Positions 20,416-29,471 of a stretch of 64,000 nucleotides of DNA are shown here, one piece after another. Both the position numbers and the translations under genes were made by a program. This stretch comes from Yoonia vestfoldensis SKA53 (lineage in GTDB: Bacteria; Pseudomonadota; Alphaproteobacteria; Rhodobacterales; Rhodobacteraceae). A model generated the notes under the pieces. The model did not search any database. It was not told the DNA's origin and saw only the letters and a list, made by a program, of their open reading frames with translations. Each line of letters starts with the position of its first letter. Position 1 is the stretch's first letter. The stretch covers positions 1,667,154 to 1,731,153 of the forward strand of contig NZ_CH672414.1 in assembly GCF_000152785.1 (NCBI RefSeq), read 5' to 3'.

Positions 20416-20802
20416 TTAGCCCATAGCTTGGCGGATCGCCGCCGGTAGCCGCGCAATCGCGCCATCGGTTGTCATGCAAATGATTGTCACCATGGCGGAA
20501 AACAGCGTCGCATCGCCACGTTTGACATCCTGTTGCAGGACCAACCGCGCGCCCGATCCCGGCAAAAGCTTCGTTTCAACGCAAAGCAGATCGTCATAAC
20601 GGGCGGGCAACAGGTAATCCGCCGCGACCCTGCGCACGGCAAAGACCCGCCCTTCGGCTTTCATCTGCGCCTGATCAATGCCCAGATCGCGCACCCATTC
20701 GCTGCGCGCGCGCTCAATGAATTTGAGGTAATTGGCGTAATAGACGATCCCCGCCAGATCGGTGTCTTCGTAGTAGACGCGCAGGTTGAACAGATGCATC
20801 AC
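20416..20802 (-). CDS. ybgC: Acyl-CoA thioesterase YbgC (tol-pal associated)
   Basis: 128-residue hotdog-fold thioesterase. The catalytic motif 'YYEDTDLAGIVYYANYLKFIERARSE' is complete, including the aspartate in 'EDTD'. YbgC enzymes act on acyl-CoA or acyl-ACP at the inner membrane and are commonly encoded next to tol genes. Here it overlaps the upstream 205-residue hypothetical gene by 4 bases and precedes tolQ by 110. Confidence 0.93.
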   Translation of the reverse strand: MMHLFNLRVYYEDTDLAGIVYYANYLKFIERARSEWVRDLGIDQAQMKAEGRVFAVRRVAADYLLPARYDDLLCVETKLLPGSGARLVLQQDVKRGDATLFSAMVTIICMTTDGAIARLPAAIRQAMG

Positions 20803-21416
20803 ATCGGCCTTTGCACACGGGCGGCCAGCCGCAGCGCATGGGCAGGGTCGCGCGCCGCGATTGGCATAACGCGATCATAGGCCGCACGGATCACATCCGC
20901 CACTTCTGGTCGCAGCACGGCCTTGCCATCAACCAGCGCCAAGGGCGGGGTGTCGGTAAAGGCAAGGTCCGACCACAGCACGATCACCTGCACCGCCTGG
21001 CTGAGCGCCAGCGTATCGGCAGGCACCTGATCCAGGTGCGCATCCAGTCGCAAGAAAACAAACGCCGCCTTGATCCCGCCGTGATCGTCAAAACGGAAAA
21101 TCCGGTATTGGTTGGCATCCGCCTGCTGCAACCGCGCGACCAGCGGCGCAAGGTCCGGCACCAGCCGGTCCAGATGCGGCACTTCGGTCAGTTCCGCCCA
21201 GTCGCGGCAGAAAAACACCATCAGATTGGCGCCAAGTTCGGTATCGACCTCGTCCATCTTGTGGCATGCCAGCACTACGACAGCCTCGATCGCGCCTTTG
21301 AACACCGAAAGCGTCGCATCATCGACGCCAAACACGACCGGCACGATGGGCCGCCCCCAGCGGGCAAAGACATAGGCACCATCGGAGCGGGTGAAATAAG
21401 GCGAAAGGTCCGTCAT
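20799..21416 (-). CDS. Conserved hypothetical protein between ruvB and ybgC
   Basis: 205-residue soluble protein without signal peptide or membrane segment that I do not recognise. It is rich in hydrophobic/acidic alternation and has one notable Cys/His segment ('VLACHKMDEVD'). Its ATG abuts the ruvB stop codon directly and its end overlaps ybgC by 4 bases (ATGA), so it is tightly embedded in the ruv-tol operon and is certainly a real gene. A role in repair or envelope maintenance is only a guess from position. Confidence 0.75.
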   Translation of the reverse strand: MTDLSPYFTRSDGAYVFARWGRPIVPVVFGVDDATLSVFKGAIEAVVVLACHKMDEVDTELGANLMVFFCRDWAELTEVPHLDRLVPDLAPLVARLQQADANQYRIFRFDDHGGIKAAFVFLRLDAHLDQVPADTLALSQAVQVIVLWSDLAFTDTPPLALVDGKAVLRPEVADVIRAAYDRVMPIAARDPAHALRLAARVQRPM

Positions 21417-22436
21417 CTATCCAAACAATTCCGATTGCGGCCTTGGCGCATCCAGCCCCAGATGGGTCCATGCCGCCTGCGCCAGCATCCGCCCGCGCGG
21501 GGTGCGCTGGATCAGGCCCTTTTGCAGCAAATAGGGTTCGATCACATCCTCCAGACTGTCGCGGCTTTCCGACAGGGCGGCGGACAGCGTCTCGATCCCC
21601 ACTGGCCCGCCGGCATAGCTTTCCGCGATCAGCCGCAGATAGCGCCGGTCGGCTTGGTCCAGCCCCATGTCGTCCACGCCCAGCCGGTTCAGCGCCATAT
21701 CCGCGATCTCTTGCGTGACAGTGCCGTCGCCTTCGACGATGGCAAAATCGACGACACGGCGCAAAAGCCGCCCCGCGATCCGCGGCGTGCCGCGTGCGCG
21801 GCGCGCGATCTCGCGCGCGCCTTCATCGGCGGCGGGTGCGCCCAGCAGGCGGGCAGCGCGGGTGACGATCAGGTGCAATTCGTCCTGCGTGTAAAATTCC
21901 AGACGTGTCGGAATACCGAACCGGTCGCGCAAAGGCGTGGTCAGCAAGCCCATCCGCGTAGTCGCCCCCACCAGCGTGAAAGGCTGTAATTCGATCCGCA
22001 CAGTGCGCGCGGCAGGCCCTTCGCCAATCACCAGATCGAGCGCGAAATCTTCCAGTGCGGGATACAGCACCTCTTCAACCGCAGGGTTCAGCCGGTGGAT
22101 TTCGTCAATGAACAGCACATCGCGGGCCTCTAGATTGGTCAGGATCGCGGCCAGATCGCCGGCCTTGGCCAACACCGGACCCGATGTCATGCGAAAGCCA
22201 ACACCCAATTCGCGCGCCATGATCTGCGCCAGCGTGGTCTTGCCCAGACCGGGGGGGCCGTGGAACAACGTGTGATCCATCGCCTCGCCCCGACGCCGTG
22301 CGCTTTCGATAAAGACCTTGAGGTTCGCGCGCGCCTCGCGCTGGCCGATAAATTCGTCCAAGGTCTGCGGCCGCAAGGCGCGGTCAGCATCCTCGGGCTG
22401 CCGTTCAGGGCGCAGGGTGGGGTCGGGCTGGGTCAT
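21417..22436 (-). CDS. ruvB: Holliday junction branch migration ATPase RuvB
   Basis: 339-residue AAA+ motor of the RuvABC resolvasome. Walker A GPPGLGKT is at 60-67, Walker B '[10 protein letters not shown]', the sensor/arginine-finger region '[20 protein letters not shown]', and the C-terminal winged helix '[15 protein letters not shown]'. It follows ruvA by 8 bases. Confidence 0.98.
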   Translation of the reverse strand: MTQPDPTLRPERQPEDADRALRPQTLDEFIGQREARANLKVFIESARRRGEAMDHTLFHGPPGLGKTTLAQIMARELGVGFRMTSGPVLAKAGDLAAILTNLEARDVLFIDEIHRLNPAVEEVLYPALEDFALDLVIGEGPAARTVRIELQPFTLVGATTRMGLLTTPLRDRFGIPTRLEFYTQDELHLIVTRAARLLGAPAADEGAREIARRARGTPRIAGRLLRRVVDFAIVEGDGTVTQEIADMALNRLGVDDMGLDQADRRYLRLIAESYAGGPVGIETLSAALSESRDSLEDVIEPYLLQKGLIQRTPRGRMLAQAAWTHLGLDAPRPQSELFG

Positions 22437-22444
22437 CCGCCCAT

Positions 22445-23101
22445 CTAGCCTTTTGGCGCCAGCAGCTGCAAGGCGGCGCGGATCAGCACACCGGCATCCG
22501 CCTGCGGATCAGCGCCCAGCGCCTGCACCACGGCACTTGCCGCATCACCCGGCGCATAGCCAAGGTTCGCCAGTGCCGACATTGCATCGGCCTGCGCAGT
22601 GCTGGCGGGTTGCGGGGTGGCGCGCGGTGCGGGGGCGGGGTCTGCCTCGATCACCTCATCGCCGGTTGCGGCGGACAGGCCCGCACCCAGCGCCATCACG
22701 CCGGGGGCCTTGTCCTTTAACTCGATAATCACGCGCTGCGCGGTTTTCGGCCCCACGCCACGCGCCTTGGCCACGGCGTTCCAGTCGCCAAGTGCTATGG
22801 CGCGGCTGACGCCATCCGCCCCCAGCGCACCAAGGATGGCAAGCGAGGCTTTCGCTCCGATCCCTTGCACCGACATCAGCAGGCGGTGCCATTCCTTTTC
22901 CACCAGCGTGGTGAAACCGAACAGCTGCAACAGGTCTTCGCGGACAAGCAGGTCAGTATAAAGTGCCACCGCCTCACCATTGCGCGGCAGGCTGGCCATG
23001 ACGCGGTCAGACACATAGACCAGATAGCCGACCCCGCGCACGTCAATCAGCACATGGTCGGTGCTGCGATATTCCAGCCGTCCGGCGATTTTCCCGATCA
23101 T
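22445..23101 (-). CDS. ruvA: Holliday junction binding protein RuvA
   Basis: 218-residue junction-binding subunit. It has an N-terminal OB domain ('[28 protein letters not shown]'), helix-hairpin-helix motifs ('[15 protein letters not shown]', '[17 protein letters not shown]'), a flexible Ala/Pro linker near 150-165 and a C-terminal RuvB-binding domain ('[16 protein letters not shown]'). Its start overlaps the ruvC stop by 4 bases. Confidence 0.97.
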   Translation of the reverse strand: MIGKIAGRLEYRSTDHVLIDVRGVGYLVYVSDRVMASLPRNGEAVALYTDLLVREDLLQLFGFTTLVEKEWHRLLMSVQGIGAKASLAILGALGADGVSRAIALGDWNAVAKARGVGPKTAQRVIIELKDKAPGVMALGAGLSAATGDEVIEADPAPAPRATPQPASTAQADAMSALANLGYAPGDAASAVVQALGADPQADAGVLIRAALQLLAPKG

Positions 23102-23604
23102 GCGCTCGCCTTTGCAAGGGCGGCGTTCAGCCGGTTCGCAGATTGCAGGTGATGGGCATGGCAGATCGCAATGGCCAGCGCATCGGCAGCGTCAGGCCCC
23201 GCCAGTTTCACACCGGGCAGTTGCAACTTGACCATATGCGCGATCTGCACCTTGTCGGCATGGCCCACGCCGACGACGGCCTTTTTGATCGCATTGGGCG
23301 CATACTCCCCGATCGTCAGCCCCGCCTGCGCCGTCACCAACAGCGCGATCCCGCGCGCCTGCCCTAGTTTCAAAGTACCGACCCCGTCTTTGTTGACAAA
23401 GGTCTGTTCGACCGCCGCCTGCGTCGGACGATGCAGCGCGATCATCGCAGCCAATTGGTCGTGGAGCGACAATAGCCGCATCGCCAGATCGTCACCCGTC
23501 GAATGGGCAATGCCGTTGGCAACATGGGTGATCCGTGATCCGGCCACGTCGATCAGCCCCCAGCCCATGTTTCGCAGGCCCGGATCTATCCCCAATACGC
23601 GCAT
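23098..23604 (-). CDS. ruvC: Holliday junction resolvase RuvC
   Basis: 168-residue endonuclease that cuts Holliday junctions. The four catalytic acids stand at the same positions as in E. coli RuvC: Asp7 ('GIDPG'), Glu66, Asp138 and Asp141. The ATG at 23604 is chosen from this alignment and an AAGGGG before it; an open frame to 23655 adds an unrelated leader. It is the first gene of the 11.6-kb ruv-tol-ftsH block. Confidence 0.97.
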   Translation of the reverse strand: MRVLGIDPGLRNMGWGLIDVAGSRITHVANGIAHSTGDDLAMRLLSLHDQLAAMIALHRPTQAAVEQTFVNKDGVGTLKLGQARGIALLVTAQAGLTIGEYAPNAIKKAVVGVGHADKVQIAHMVKLQLPGVKLAGPDAADALAIAICHAHHLQSANRLNAALAKASA

Positions 23605-23759
23605 TGCTCGCCCCTTATTCTTGGTTGTCAGGACGTTAGCACAAAAGGCGAACAAAGACCAAGCAGCTTTGCGATGGCAAGTCGTCGCAAAACGAAGCTG
23701 GGCCGCGTTCTACGTTCTGAAAGCAACCGACTGAAGCTCAATGATTAAAGGTGTTTTAG

Positions 23760-23784
23760 TGACCTAATGCGCAAAAATTAGTCA
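23760..23784. promoter_or_regulatory. Imperfect inverted repeat upstream of the DUF1127 gene
   Basis: TGACCTAAT and ATTAGTCA form a near-symmetrical pair (one extra base) in an A/T-rich part of the 294-base gap between ruvC and the DUF1127 gene. It lies about 115 bases before that gene and could be an operator for a dimeric regulator. I see no convincing -35/-10 pair in the rest of the gap. Confidence 0.3.
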
Positions 23785-23898
23785 TTCTATAAACGCATAT
23801 GACCCATGCAAAAACAAATCTGGTGTAGTACTGAAAAGGCCCCTACATGCCGCTTATCAGATTTTCGCTGCACAGCAGCATGTACAAGGATCATGGCC

Positions 23899-24096
23899 AT
23901 GGCCACTTTTGCAACCAACCGCACGACCGCCGGCATGTCCGCCGGATTCGTCGTTTATATCATCGGTGCCTTTGCCGCATGGAACGACGCCCGCATCACA
24001 CGCAACGCATTGTCCAAGCTGTCGGCGCGTGAACTGGACGACATCGGCCTGTGCATCAGCGACATCGACATGATTGCAAGCCGCACCGCACGCTGA
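23899..24096 (+). CDS. DUF1127 small protein
   Basis: 65-residue protein ending in the DUF1127 signature ('AAWNDARITRNALSKLSARELDDIGL' region, residues 32-57, given here as its outline). DUF1127 proteins are Arg-rich small proteins of alpha- and gammaproteobacteria; some bind RNA and affect phosphate metabolism or stress responses. This copy has an unusually hydrophobic N-terminal half ('AGFVVYIIGAFAAW'). The ATG at 23899 is preferred, with AAGGA eight bases upstream; the ATG at 23893 is too close to it. A GNRA-loop terminator follows. Confidence 0.8.
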   Translation: MATFATNRTTAGMSAGFVVYIIGAFAAWNDARITRNALSKLSARELDDIGLCISDIDMIASRTAR

Positions 24097-24120
24097 ACCA
24101 ACCGCATCATTGCAGATATG

Positions 24121-24145
24121 GCCGCGCTGGCGACAGTGCGGCTTT
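24121..24145 (+). terminator. Terminator of the DUF1127 gene
   Basis: Nine-base-pair stem GCCGCGCTG / CAGTGCGGC (one G:U) closed by the GNRA-type tetraloop GCGA, followed by TTTGTGTGTTT. It starts 24 bases after the DUF1127 stop and just before the end of the convergent membrane-protein gene. Confidence 0.65.
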
Positions 24146-24151
24146 GTGTGT

Positions 24152-24505
24152 TTAGCGCAGGTCGCCCAGATAGGGTGCAAGGAAATCGCCAATCAGGACG
24201 GTCGCGGGGTCGATCTGCATCACCCATGCGCCTGCACGGTCCATCACGCCGCCCTGTGCCAGACTGGCGACACGCTCGGCATAGGCGACGTTCCCAATGC
24301 TGGCCAACAACAGTCCCTTGAACATAAACCCTAAAACCACAACAGCGATCATGGCACGCAGCGGGAACTTAGGCCGATAGGCGCGCGGCTTCATCACGAT
24401 CAGGCCGTCCGACGTCACCGACTTTATCGCACCTTTGGCAAGCTGATCATGCTTGCGCGTGATTTGCTTCAAACGCTTTTCAAAAGGTAAATTGGCCTGT
24501 GCCAT
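24152..24505 (-). CDS. Small membrane protein of unknown function
   Basis: 117-residue protein with a basic, polar N-terminal part ('EKRLKQITRKHDQLAKGAIK'), one clear membrane helix ('AMIAVVVLGFMFKGLLLASIG', about 51-71) and a C-terminal part likely to be periplasmic ending 'GDFLAPYLGDLR'. I do not recognise a family. It lies 87 bases downstream of prmA on the same strand. Confidence 0.65.
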   Translation of the reverse strand: MAQANLPFEKRLKQITRKHDQLAKGAIKSVTSDGLIVMKPRAYRPKFPLRAMIAVVVLGFMFKGLLLASIGNVAYAERVASLAQGGVMDRAGAWVMQIDPATVLIGDFLAPYLGDLR

Positions 24506-24592
24506 AAAACAGCCGTCCTCGGGAACAACATCATCAACAGCGTCAGGATCGCCAAAAATCCGACCTGAAACAACCCATTTAAGGCATAATCG

Positions 24593-25483
24593 CTATAAAT
24601 TTGATGATATCAGTGACTGGCGCCGCACGATCAATGTTGCCCAATCCCCGATACGTGACATTTTGCACAAGTCGAAGCCGTTGCTGGCATAGGTGTGGAT
24701 CACCTCGTCGGCCTGTTCATTCAGCAAGCCCGAAAGAATCAAATAGCCGCCGGGCTGCATGTTGCCGCTGATTTCAGGCGCAAGGCTGATCAGCGGGCCT
24801 TTGAGGATATTGGCGAAAATCAGATCGAACGGTCCGGTCATGCGCGGATCGCCACCACCAAAGCCCGCAGCGACAAGGCAGTCAACCTGCCCGTCAAGCG
24901 CGTTCGCGGTGACATTCGCACGCGCGACATCAATCGCGACAGGGTCGATATCGCTGGCCAGCACCGGCCCGCCCAGCACCTTGGCCGCTGCCATCGCCAG
25001 CACCGCAGTACCACAGCCCAAATCAAGGATACGCCCGCCGGTGAAACCCAGATCCAGCACCTGCTCAAACGCCAGCAGACAGCCCAGCGTCGTGCCGTGG
25101 TGGCCGGTGCCAAAAGCCATCGCAGCCTCAATCAGCAGCGGGATGCTGTCTTGAGGTACCTTGTCGGCATCATGGGATCCGTAAACGAAAAACCGGCCCG
25201 CAGGGACAGGGGCAAGATCGCGCTGGACCTTTGACACCCAGTCTTGATCGGGGATTTCGGAAATCGTGAATGGCTTGGCACCATGCAGCGCCGACAGCAC
25301 AGCCAGCACGCCTGCATCGGGGCGGTCGGTCATATAGGCCGCGACTTCCCACAGGCCGGACCCATCCTCGATCTCGAACACGCCGGTACCGATAGGTTCA
25401 GGGTCCAGATGTTCCAGCGCCTCGGACAAGGCATAGGCCGCGTCTTCGCCGGGCATCGTTGTCAGGGCAGTATACGTCGTCAT
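24593..25483 (-). CDS. prmA: Ribosomal protein L11 methyltransferase PrmA
   Basis: 296-residue SAM-dependent methyltransferase that trimethylates L11. The 'AFGTGHHGTT' block, the SAM-binding 'ILDLGCGTAVLAMAAAKV' and the catalytic-loop 'NIL' ('IFANILKGPL') are all present. The N-terminal L11-recognition domain is shorter and more divergent than in E. coli, as usual in alphaproteobacteria. Confidence 0.93.
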   Translation of the reverse strand: MTTYTALTTMPGEDAAYALSEALEHLDPEPIGTGVFEIEDGSGLWEVAAYMTDRPDAGVLAVLSALHGAKPFTISEIPDQDWVSKVQRDLAPVPAGRFFVYGSHDADKVPQDSIPLLIEAAMAFGTGHHGTTLGCLLAFEQVLDLGFTGGRILDLGCGTAVLAMAAAKVLGGPVLASDIDPVAIDVARANVTANALDGQVDCLVAAGFGGGDPRMTGPFDLIFANILKGPLISLAPEISGNMQPGGYLILSGLLNEQADEVIHTYASNGFDLCKMSRIGDWATLIVRRQSLISSNL

Positions 25484-25535
25484 GGCTGTCGCTTTCGCAA
25501 AGGATGAGGCGGCTTAGGTCCGCATCACGCCGTGG

Positions 25536-26186
25536 TCAAGCGCCGACACCGATTGGGCAGGTCACGCCGGTCCCACCGATCCCGCAATAGCCATTCGGGT
25601 TCTTGGCCAGATATTGCTGGTGATAGTCTTCGGCGAAATAAAACGTGGGGGCGTCGATGATCTCGGTCGTGATGGCACCAAAACCTGCCTGCGTCAGACG
25701 CGGGGCGAAAGCATCGCGCGATGCATCGGCGGCCTGTTTTTGTGCAGCGTTGAACGTATAGATGCCGGACCTGTACTGCGTGCCACGGTCATTGCCCTGC
25801 CGCATGCCCTGGGTCGGGTCGTGCCCTTCCCAGAACACCTGCAACAACTGGTCATAACTGATCACGCCGGGGTCATAGACCACGCGCACCACCTCGTTAT
25901 GGCCGGTCTTGCCGGTGCAGACTTCGTCATAGGTCGCGTTGGGGGTATAGCCGCCGGCATAGCCGACCATCGTCGATTGCACGCCGTCCAGTTTCCAGAA
26001 CATGCGTTCCACGCCCCAGAAACAGCCCATCCCGAAAATCGCGACCTCCATCCCCGCAGGGACATCCGCGCTGATCGGTGTGCCATAGACGAAATGCGTG
26101 GCAGCTGTGGGGATCGGGTTTGCGCGCCCCGGCAGGGCGGCAGTGGGCGAGATCATTTCGGATTTGGCGCTTTTCATGAAAAACAT
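25536..26186 (-). CDS. msrA: Peptide methionine sulfoxide reductase MsrA
   Basis: 216-residue enzyme reducing methionine-S-sulfoxide in proteins. The catalytic GCFWG is at 54-58 (Cys55), followed by '[27 protein letters not shown]' blocks. The C-terminal '[15 protein letters not shown]' holds the recycling cysteines. The roughly 45-residue N-terminal extension is typical for MsrA of the E. coli type. It lies 49 bases downstream of nothing related; the MFS gene follows on the same strand. Confidence 0.96.
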   Translation of the reverse strand: MFFMKSAKSEMISPTAALPGRANPIPTAATHFVYGTPISADVPAGMEVAIFGMGCFWGVERMFWKLDGVQSTMVGYAGGYTPNATYDEVCTGKTGHNEVVRVVYDPGVISYDQLLQVFWEGHDPTQGMRQGNDRGTQYRSGIYTFNAAQKQAADASRDAFAPRLTQAGFGAITTEIIDAPTFYFAEDYHQQYLAKNPNGYCGIGGTGVTCPIGVGA

Positions 26187-26235
26187 ATCAGGCTCCTGTG
26201 CTTTGGGTCAGATATAGGGCTGGCGGATGTAATTT

Positions 26236-27465
26236 CTACTCTGCCGCGGCCAGCAGGCGGTTTTGGAACACTGTTTCGTGGCCAGGTGCTGGATGGCGCG
26301 GGATCAGCAGCGACAGACCCAGCGACACCAGCGCCATGCCCGCCGCAAGCATGAACACATAGGCCGGCGAGGTCAGCCAGACATAGCCCAACAATGCGGG
26401 CAGAAATACCGCCGCGATATGGTTGATGGTAAAGGCGACCGCCGCTGTCGGCGCAATATCGGCGGGGTCCGCGATTTTCTGAAAATAGGTCTTCATCGCC
26501 AGCGCGAGGCTGAAGAAAATATGGTTGATAATATAAAGCCCCGTTGCCAGCGCGATCCCCCAGCCAAAATAATAAAGCCCGCCATAAGCGAAGAACACGC
26601 CCGTCAGCCCCACATATTCGACGACCATCGCGCGCCGTTCACCGAACACCTGCACCAGCCGCCCCAGAAAGGGTGCCGCGATCATATTCACCAGCAGCGT
26701 GAACATGAACAGGCGGGTGATGTCCGAGACGCTAAAGCCGAATCTCTCGACCATCATGAAGCCTGCGAAGACCACAAAAATCTGCCGCCGCGCGCCGGAC
26801 ATGAATTGCAGCGCGTAATATAGCCAATACCGTTGGCGCAACACCATCCGTTTGTTCTGCGGATGGGGCGATTCAAACTGTGGATAGGCCAGCAGGCAAA
26901 AGATGGCGACAACCGCCGTGAACCCGCCCGACACCCAATAGACAAGGCTGAAACTCAGCCCCAACCTGTCCCATGTCAGCACGATCAACAGATAAACCAG
27001 CAGCGTCGCCGCCGACCCTGCCGACAACAGCCAGCCCAGCGTCTGGGGCGCCTTGTTCTTGTCGATCCATTGCAATTGCAGCGACTGGTTGACCGTCTCG
27101 TAATAATGAAACCCGATAGACGACAGCATCGTCACCGTCAGAATGCCCGCCATCGACGGGAATTGCGCGGTCACCGCCGTCGCCGCCCCCAGCATGACCA
27201 AGGCCACCAGCCCCAGCACCTGTTCGCGGATGAACATGATCAGCGCGATCACCCCGATCGCAAAAAACCCCGGTATCTCGCGCACCGAATGCAGCCAGCC
27301 AATATCGGCCCCATCGAAACCCGCGACCTCGATTACGAAATTGTTCAACAGTGCGGACCATGTCGCAAAGGCCACCGGCATAGCCATGGCCATCACGAAC
27401 AAAAGCGCGATGGGTCTGCGCCAGAACGGCAAGGACGGGGTGTTTTCAAGGCGGATGATCTGCAT
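26236..27465 (-). CDS. MFS-type transporter
   Basis: 409-residue protein with about twelve hydrophobic helices. It begins with 'MQIIRLENTPSLPFWRRPIALLFVM' at the ATG 27465. The frame remains open on this strand to 28566, but that part is the complement of ccoG and has no membrane character. The loop 'FMFTLLVNMIAAPFLGRLVQVFGERR' resembles the MFS central motif. The substrate cannot be told. It is divergent from ccoG, and the FNR box at 27511 lies between the two starts, so it could be controlled from the same site. Confidence 0.78.
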   Translation of the reverse strand: MQIIRLENTPSLPFWRRPIALLFVMAMAMPVAFATWSALLNNFVIEVAGFDGADIGWLHSVREIPGFFAIGVIALIMFIREQVLGLVALVMLGAATAVTAQFPSMAGILTVTMLSSIGFHYYETVNQSLQLQWIDKNKAPQTLGWLLSAGSAATLLVYLLIVLTWDRLGLSFSLVYWVSGGFTAVVAIFCLLAYPQFESPHPQNKRMVLRQRYWLYYALQFMSGARRQIFVVFAGFMMVERFGFSVSDITRLFMFTLLVNMIAAPFLGRLVQVFGERRAMVVEYVGLTGVFFAYGGLYYFGWGIALATGLYIINHIFFSLALAMKTYFQKIADPADIAPTAAVAFTINHIAAVFLPALLGYVWLTSPAYVFMLAAGMALVSLGLSLLIPRHPAPGHETVFQNRLLAAAE

Positions 27466-27510
27466 GGAATCTGACTTACGCCCGTTCAAAACCAAAAGCG
27501 AGCGCGATGC

Positions 27511-27524
27511 TTGATCCACATCAA
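27511..27524. promoter_or_regulatory. FNR box upstream of ccoG
   Basis: TTGAT-CCAC-ATCAA, a perfect match to the FNR/FixK consensus TTGAT-N4-ATCAA, centred 71 bases before the ccoG ATG. The 'TTTAGA' at 27544-27549 is placed where a -10 element would be expected for a class II site. The box supports oxygen-dependent control of ccoGHIS by the FnrL encoded at 48300-49025. Confidence 0.85.
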
Positions 27525-27588
27525 GGATGTTTGCGCCCGAGTCTTTAGAACGAAGACTGCGAACAGACCCGTTTTGACAAGGTACTTC

Positions 27589-29004
27589 ATGTCTTCCCCA
27601 CAACCCCAACCGCTTTACGCACCGCGAGAGCCGATCTTTCCGCGCCGTGTGAAAGGCTTTTACCGCAACCTTAAATGGTGGGTGATGGCAGTCACGCTGG
27701 GCATCTATTACCTGACGCCCTGGATCAGATGGGACCGTGGGCCGAACCTGCCCGATCAGGCGGTGCTGATCGATATGGCGCACCGGCGGTTCTATTTCTT
27801 CTGGATCGAAATCTGGTCGCATGAATTCTATTTCGTGGCCGGATTGCTGATCATGGCGGGGCTGGGGTTGTTCTTGTTCACCTCGGCCCTGGGGCGCGTC
27901 TGGTGCGGCTATACCTGCCCGCAGACGGTCTGGACCGACCTTTTCATCCTTGTCGAACGCTGGATCGAAGGCGACCGGAACGCCCGTGTCCGGCTGTGGA
28001 ACGCCAAGTGGGACGCGCGCAAAATCCGGCTGCGGGCCACCAAATGGAGTGTCTGGTTGCTGATCGCCGTCGCCACGGGTGGCGCATGGGTGTTCTATTT
28101 CGCAGATGCGCCAACGCTCGCGCGGGATCTGGCGACATTTCAGGCGCCATTCGTCGCTTGGGCCACGATCGGCGTGCTGACCGCCACGACCTTTGTCTTT
28201 GGCGGGTTCATGCGCGAACAGGTCTGCAATTACATGTGTCCTTGGCCACGCATTCAAGCCGCGATGATGGACCCCGAAACGCTGACCGTCGCCTACCGCG
28301 ACTGGCGCGGTGAACCACGCGGCAAGCAGCGTGTCGAGGGGGCGGGCGATTGCATCGACTGCATGGCCTGCGTCAATGTCTGCCCTGCGGGGATCGACAT
28401 CCGCGATGGCCAGCAGATGGAATGTATCACCTGCGCCCTTTGTATTGACGCCTGCGATGACGTGATGGCCAAGATCGGCAAGCCGCGCGGGCTGATCGAC
28501 TATCTGGCGCTGTCCGACCAAGAGGCCGAAGCGAACGGCAAGCCTGCCAAACCGATCTGGGCGCATGTGCTGCGGTTTCGCACTGTGCTTTACACCGTGC
28601 TCTGGGCGCTGATCGGCGTGGGGCTGGTCTTTGCGATGTTCATCCGCGCCGATCTGGAAATGACCGTGTCACCCGTGCGCAACCCGACCTTTGTTGTCCT
28701 CAGCGACGGGACCGTGCGCAATATCTATGACATCCGCCTGCTGAACAAGCTGGGCGATGACCGGGTCTTTGCGCTGTCACTGGTATCGGATCAACCGCTG
28801 GATATCAGGCTGGAAGGCGCGGATCTGAACATCGTCACAGTGCCTGCGAATGAAACCATGCTGCAGCGCGTCTATGTCTCGGCCGTAGCTGGCACGCCTG
28901 CTGCAGTTGCCGACCGCATCGACCTGCGGTTCTGGGTTGAGGATGCAATCACCGGCGAACGGGCATTCACGGAGAGTATTTTCAACGGAAGGGCCGCGCA
29001 ATGA
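27589..29004 (+). CDS. ccoG: cbb3 oxidase accessory protein CcoG (FixG)
   Basis: 471-residue membrane protein with five or six helices and two ferredoxin-like 4Fe-4S motifs (first 'CIDCMACVNVCP' from Cys255, second 'CITCALCIDAC' from Cys279). It also has the N-terminal-half cysteine motif 'CGYTCPQTVWTD'. CcoG is involved in Cu(II) reduction for cbb3 oxidase assembly. The ATG at 27589 has AAGG upstream; a TTG at 27511 lies inside the FNR box and is rejected. The stop overlaps the ccoH start by 4 bases. Confidence 0.96.
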   Translation: MSSPQPQPLYAPREPIFPRRVKGFYRNLKWWVMAVTLGIYYLTPWIRWDRGPNLPDQAVLIDMAHRRFYFFWIEIWSHEFYFVAGLLIMAGLGLFLFTSALGRVWCGYTCPQTVWTDLFILVERWIEGDRNARVRLWNAKWDARKIRLRATKWSVWLLIAVATGGAWVFYFADAPTLARDLATFQAPFVAWATIGVLTATTFVFGGFMREQVCNYMCPWPRIQAAMMDPETLTVAYRDWRGEPRGKQRVEGAGDCIDCMACVNVCPAGIDIRDGQQMECITCALCIDACDDVMAKIGKPRGLIDYLALSDQEAEANGKPAKPIWAHVLRFRTVLYTVLWALIGVGLVFAMFIRADLEMTVSPVRNPTFVVLSDGTVRNIYDIRLLNKLGDDRVFALSLVSDQPLDIRLEGADLNIVTVPANETMLQRVYVSAVAGTPAAVADRIDLRFWVEDAITGERAFTESIFNGRAAQ

Positions 29005-29471
29005 CTGCAAATCTGCAAAAACCACGCGAATTCACTGGCAAGCATATGCTGGCGGTCATGCTGGGTGGTTTCGGGATCATTATCAGCGTCAATTTAGGTA
29101 TGGCCTATCTGGCGATTTCCACCTTTCCAGGTGTCGAAGCGCGCAGCACCTATGTCGCCAGCCAGACCTTCGAGGCGAACCGCACAGCGCAGGACGCGCT
29201 TGGCTGGGATGTGGTGGCAACGCTGGACGACGGTCTGCTGACGCTGGCGATCCAGGACGCGGATAGCATCCCCGTCCAGCCCAAGGTGCAAAAGGCAATC
29301 TTTGGCCGTGCCACCCATACCGGCGAAGATCACACCCCCGATTTCACATGGACCGGGACCGCGCTGATTGCGATGGTCCCATCGCGCGACGGTTACTGGA
29401 ACCTGCGGCTGGAGCTGGAATCCGCGGACGGCACGATCTTTCGCCGCCGTATCCAGTTGCGTGACCGATGA
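29001..29471 (+). CDS. ccoH: cbb3 oxidase assembly protein CcoH (FixH)
   Basis: 156-residue protein with one N-terminal membrane helix ('HMLAVMLGGFGIIISVNLGMAYLAI') and a periplasmic FixH domain ending in 'DGYWNLRLELESADGTIFRRRIQL'. It stabilises the cbb3 complex during assembly. It overlaps ccoG and ccoI by 4 bases (ATGA) on each side, so the set is translationally coupled. Confidence 0.94.
   Translation: MTANLQKPREFTGKHMLAVMLGGFGIIISVNLGMAYLAISTFPGVEARSTYVASQTFEANRTAQDALGWDVVATLDDGLLTLAIQDADSIPVQPKVQKAIFGRATHTGEDHTPDFTWTGTALIAMVPSRDGYWNLRLELESADGTIFRRRIQLRDR

Noticed and set aside
27511..27588. TTG start for ccoG inside the FNR box
   Set aside because: The ATG at 27589 with AAGG upstream gives the normal CcoG N-terminus; the TTG is part of the operator.
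27466..28566. Upstream extension of the MFS gene by about 367 codons
   Set aside because: The extension lies wholly antisense to ccoG and is hydrophilic; the membrane protein starts at 27465.
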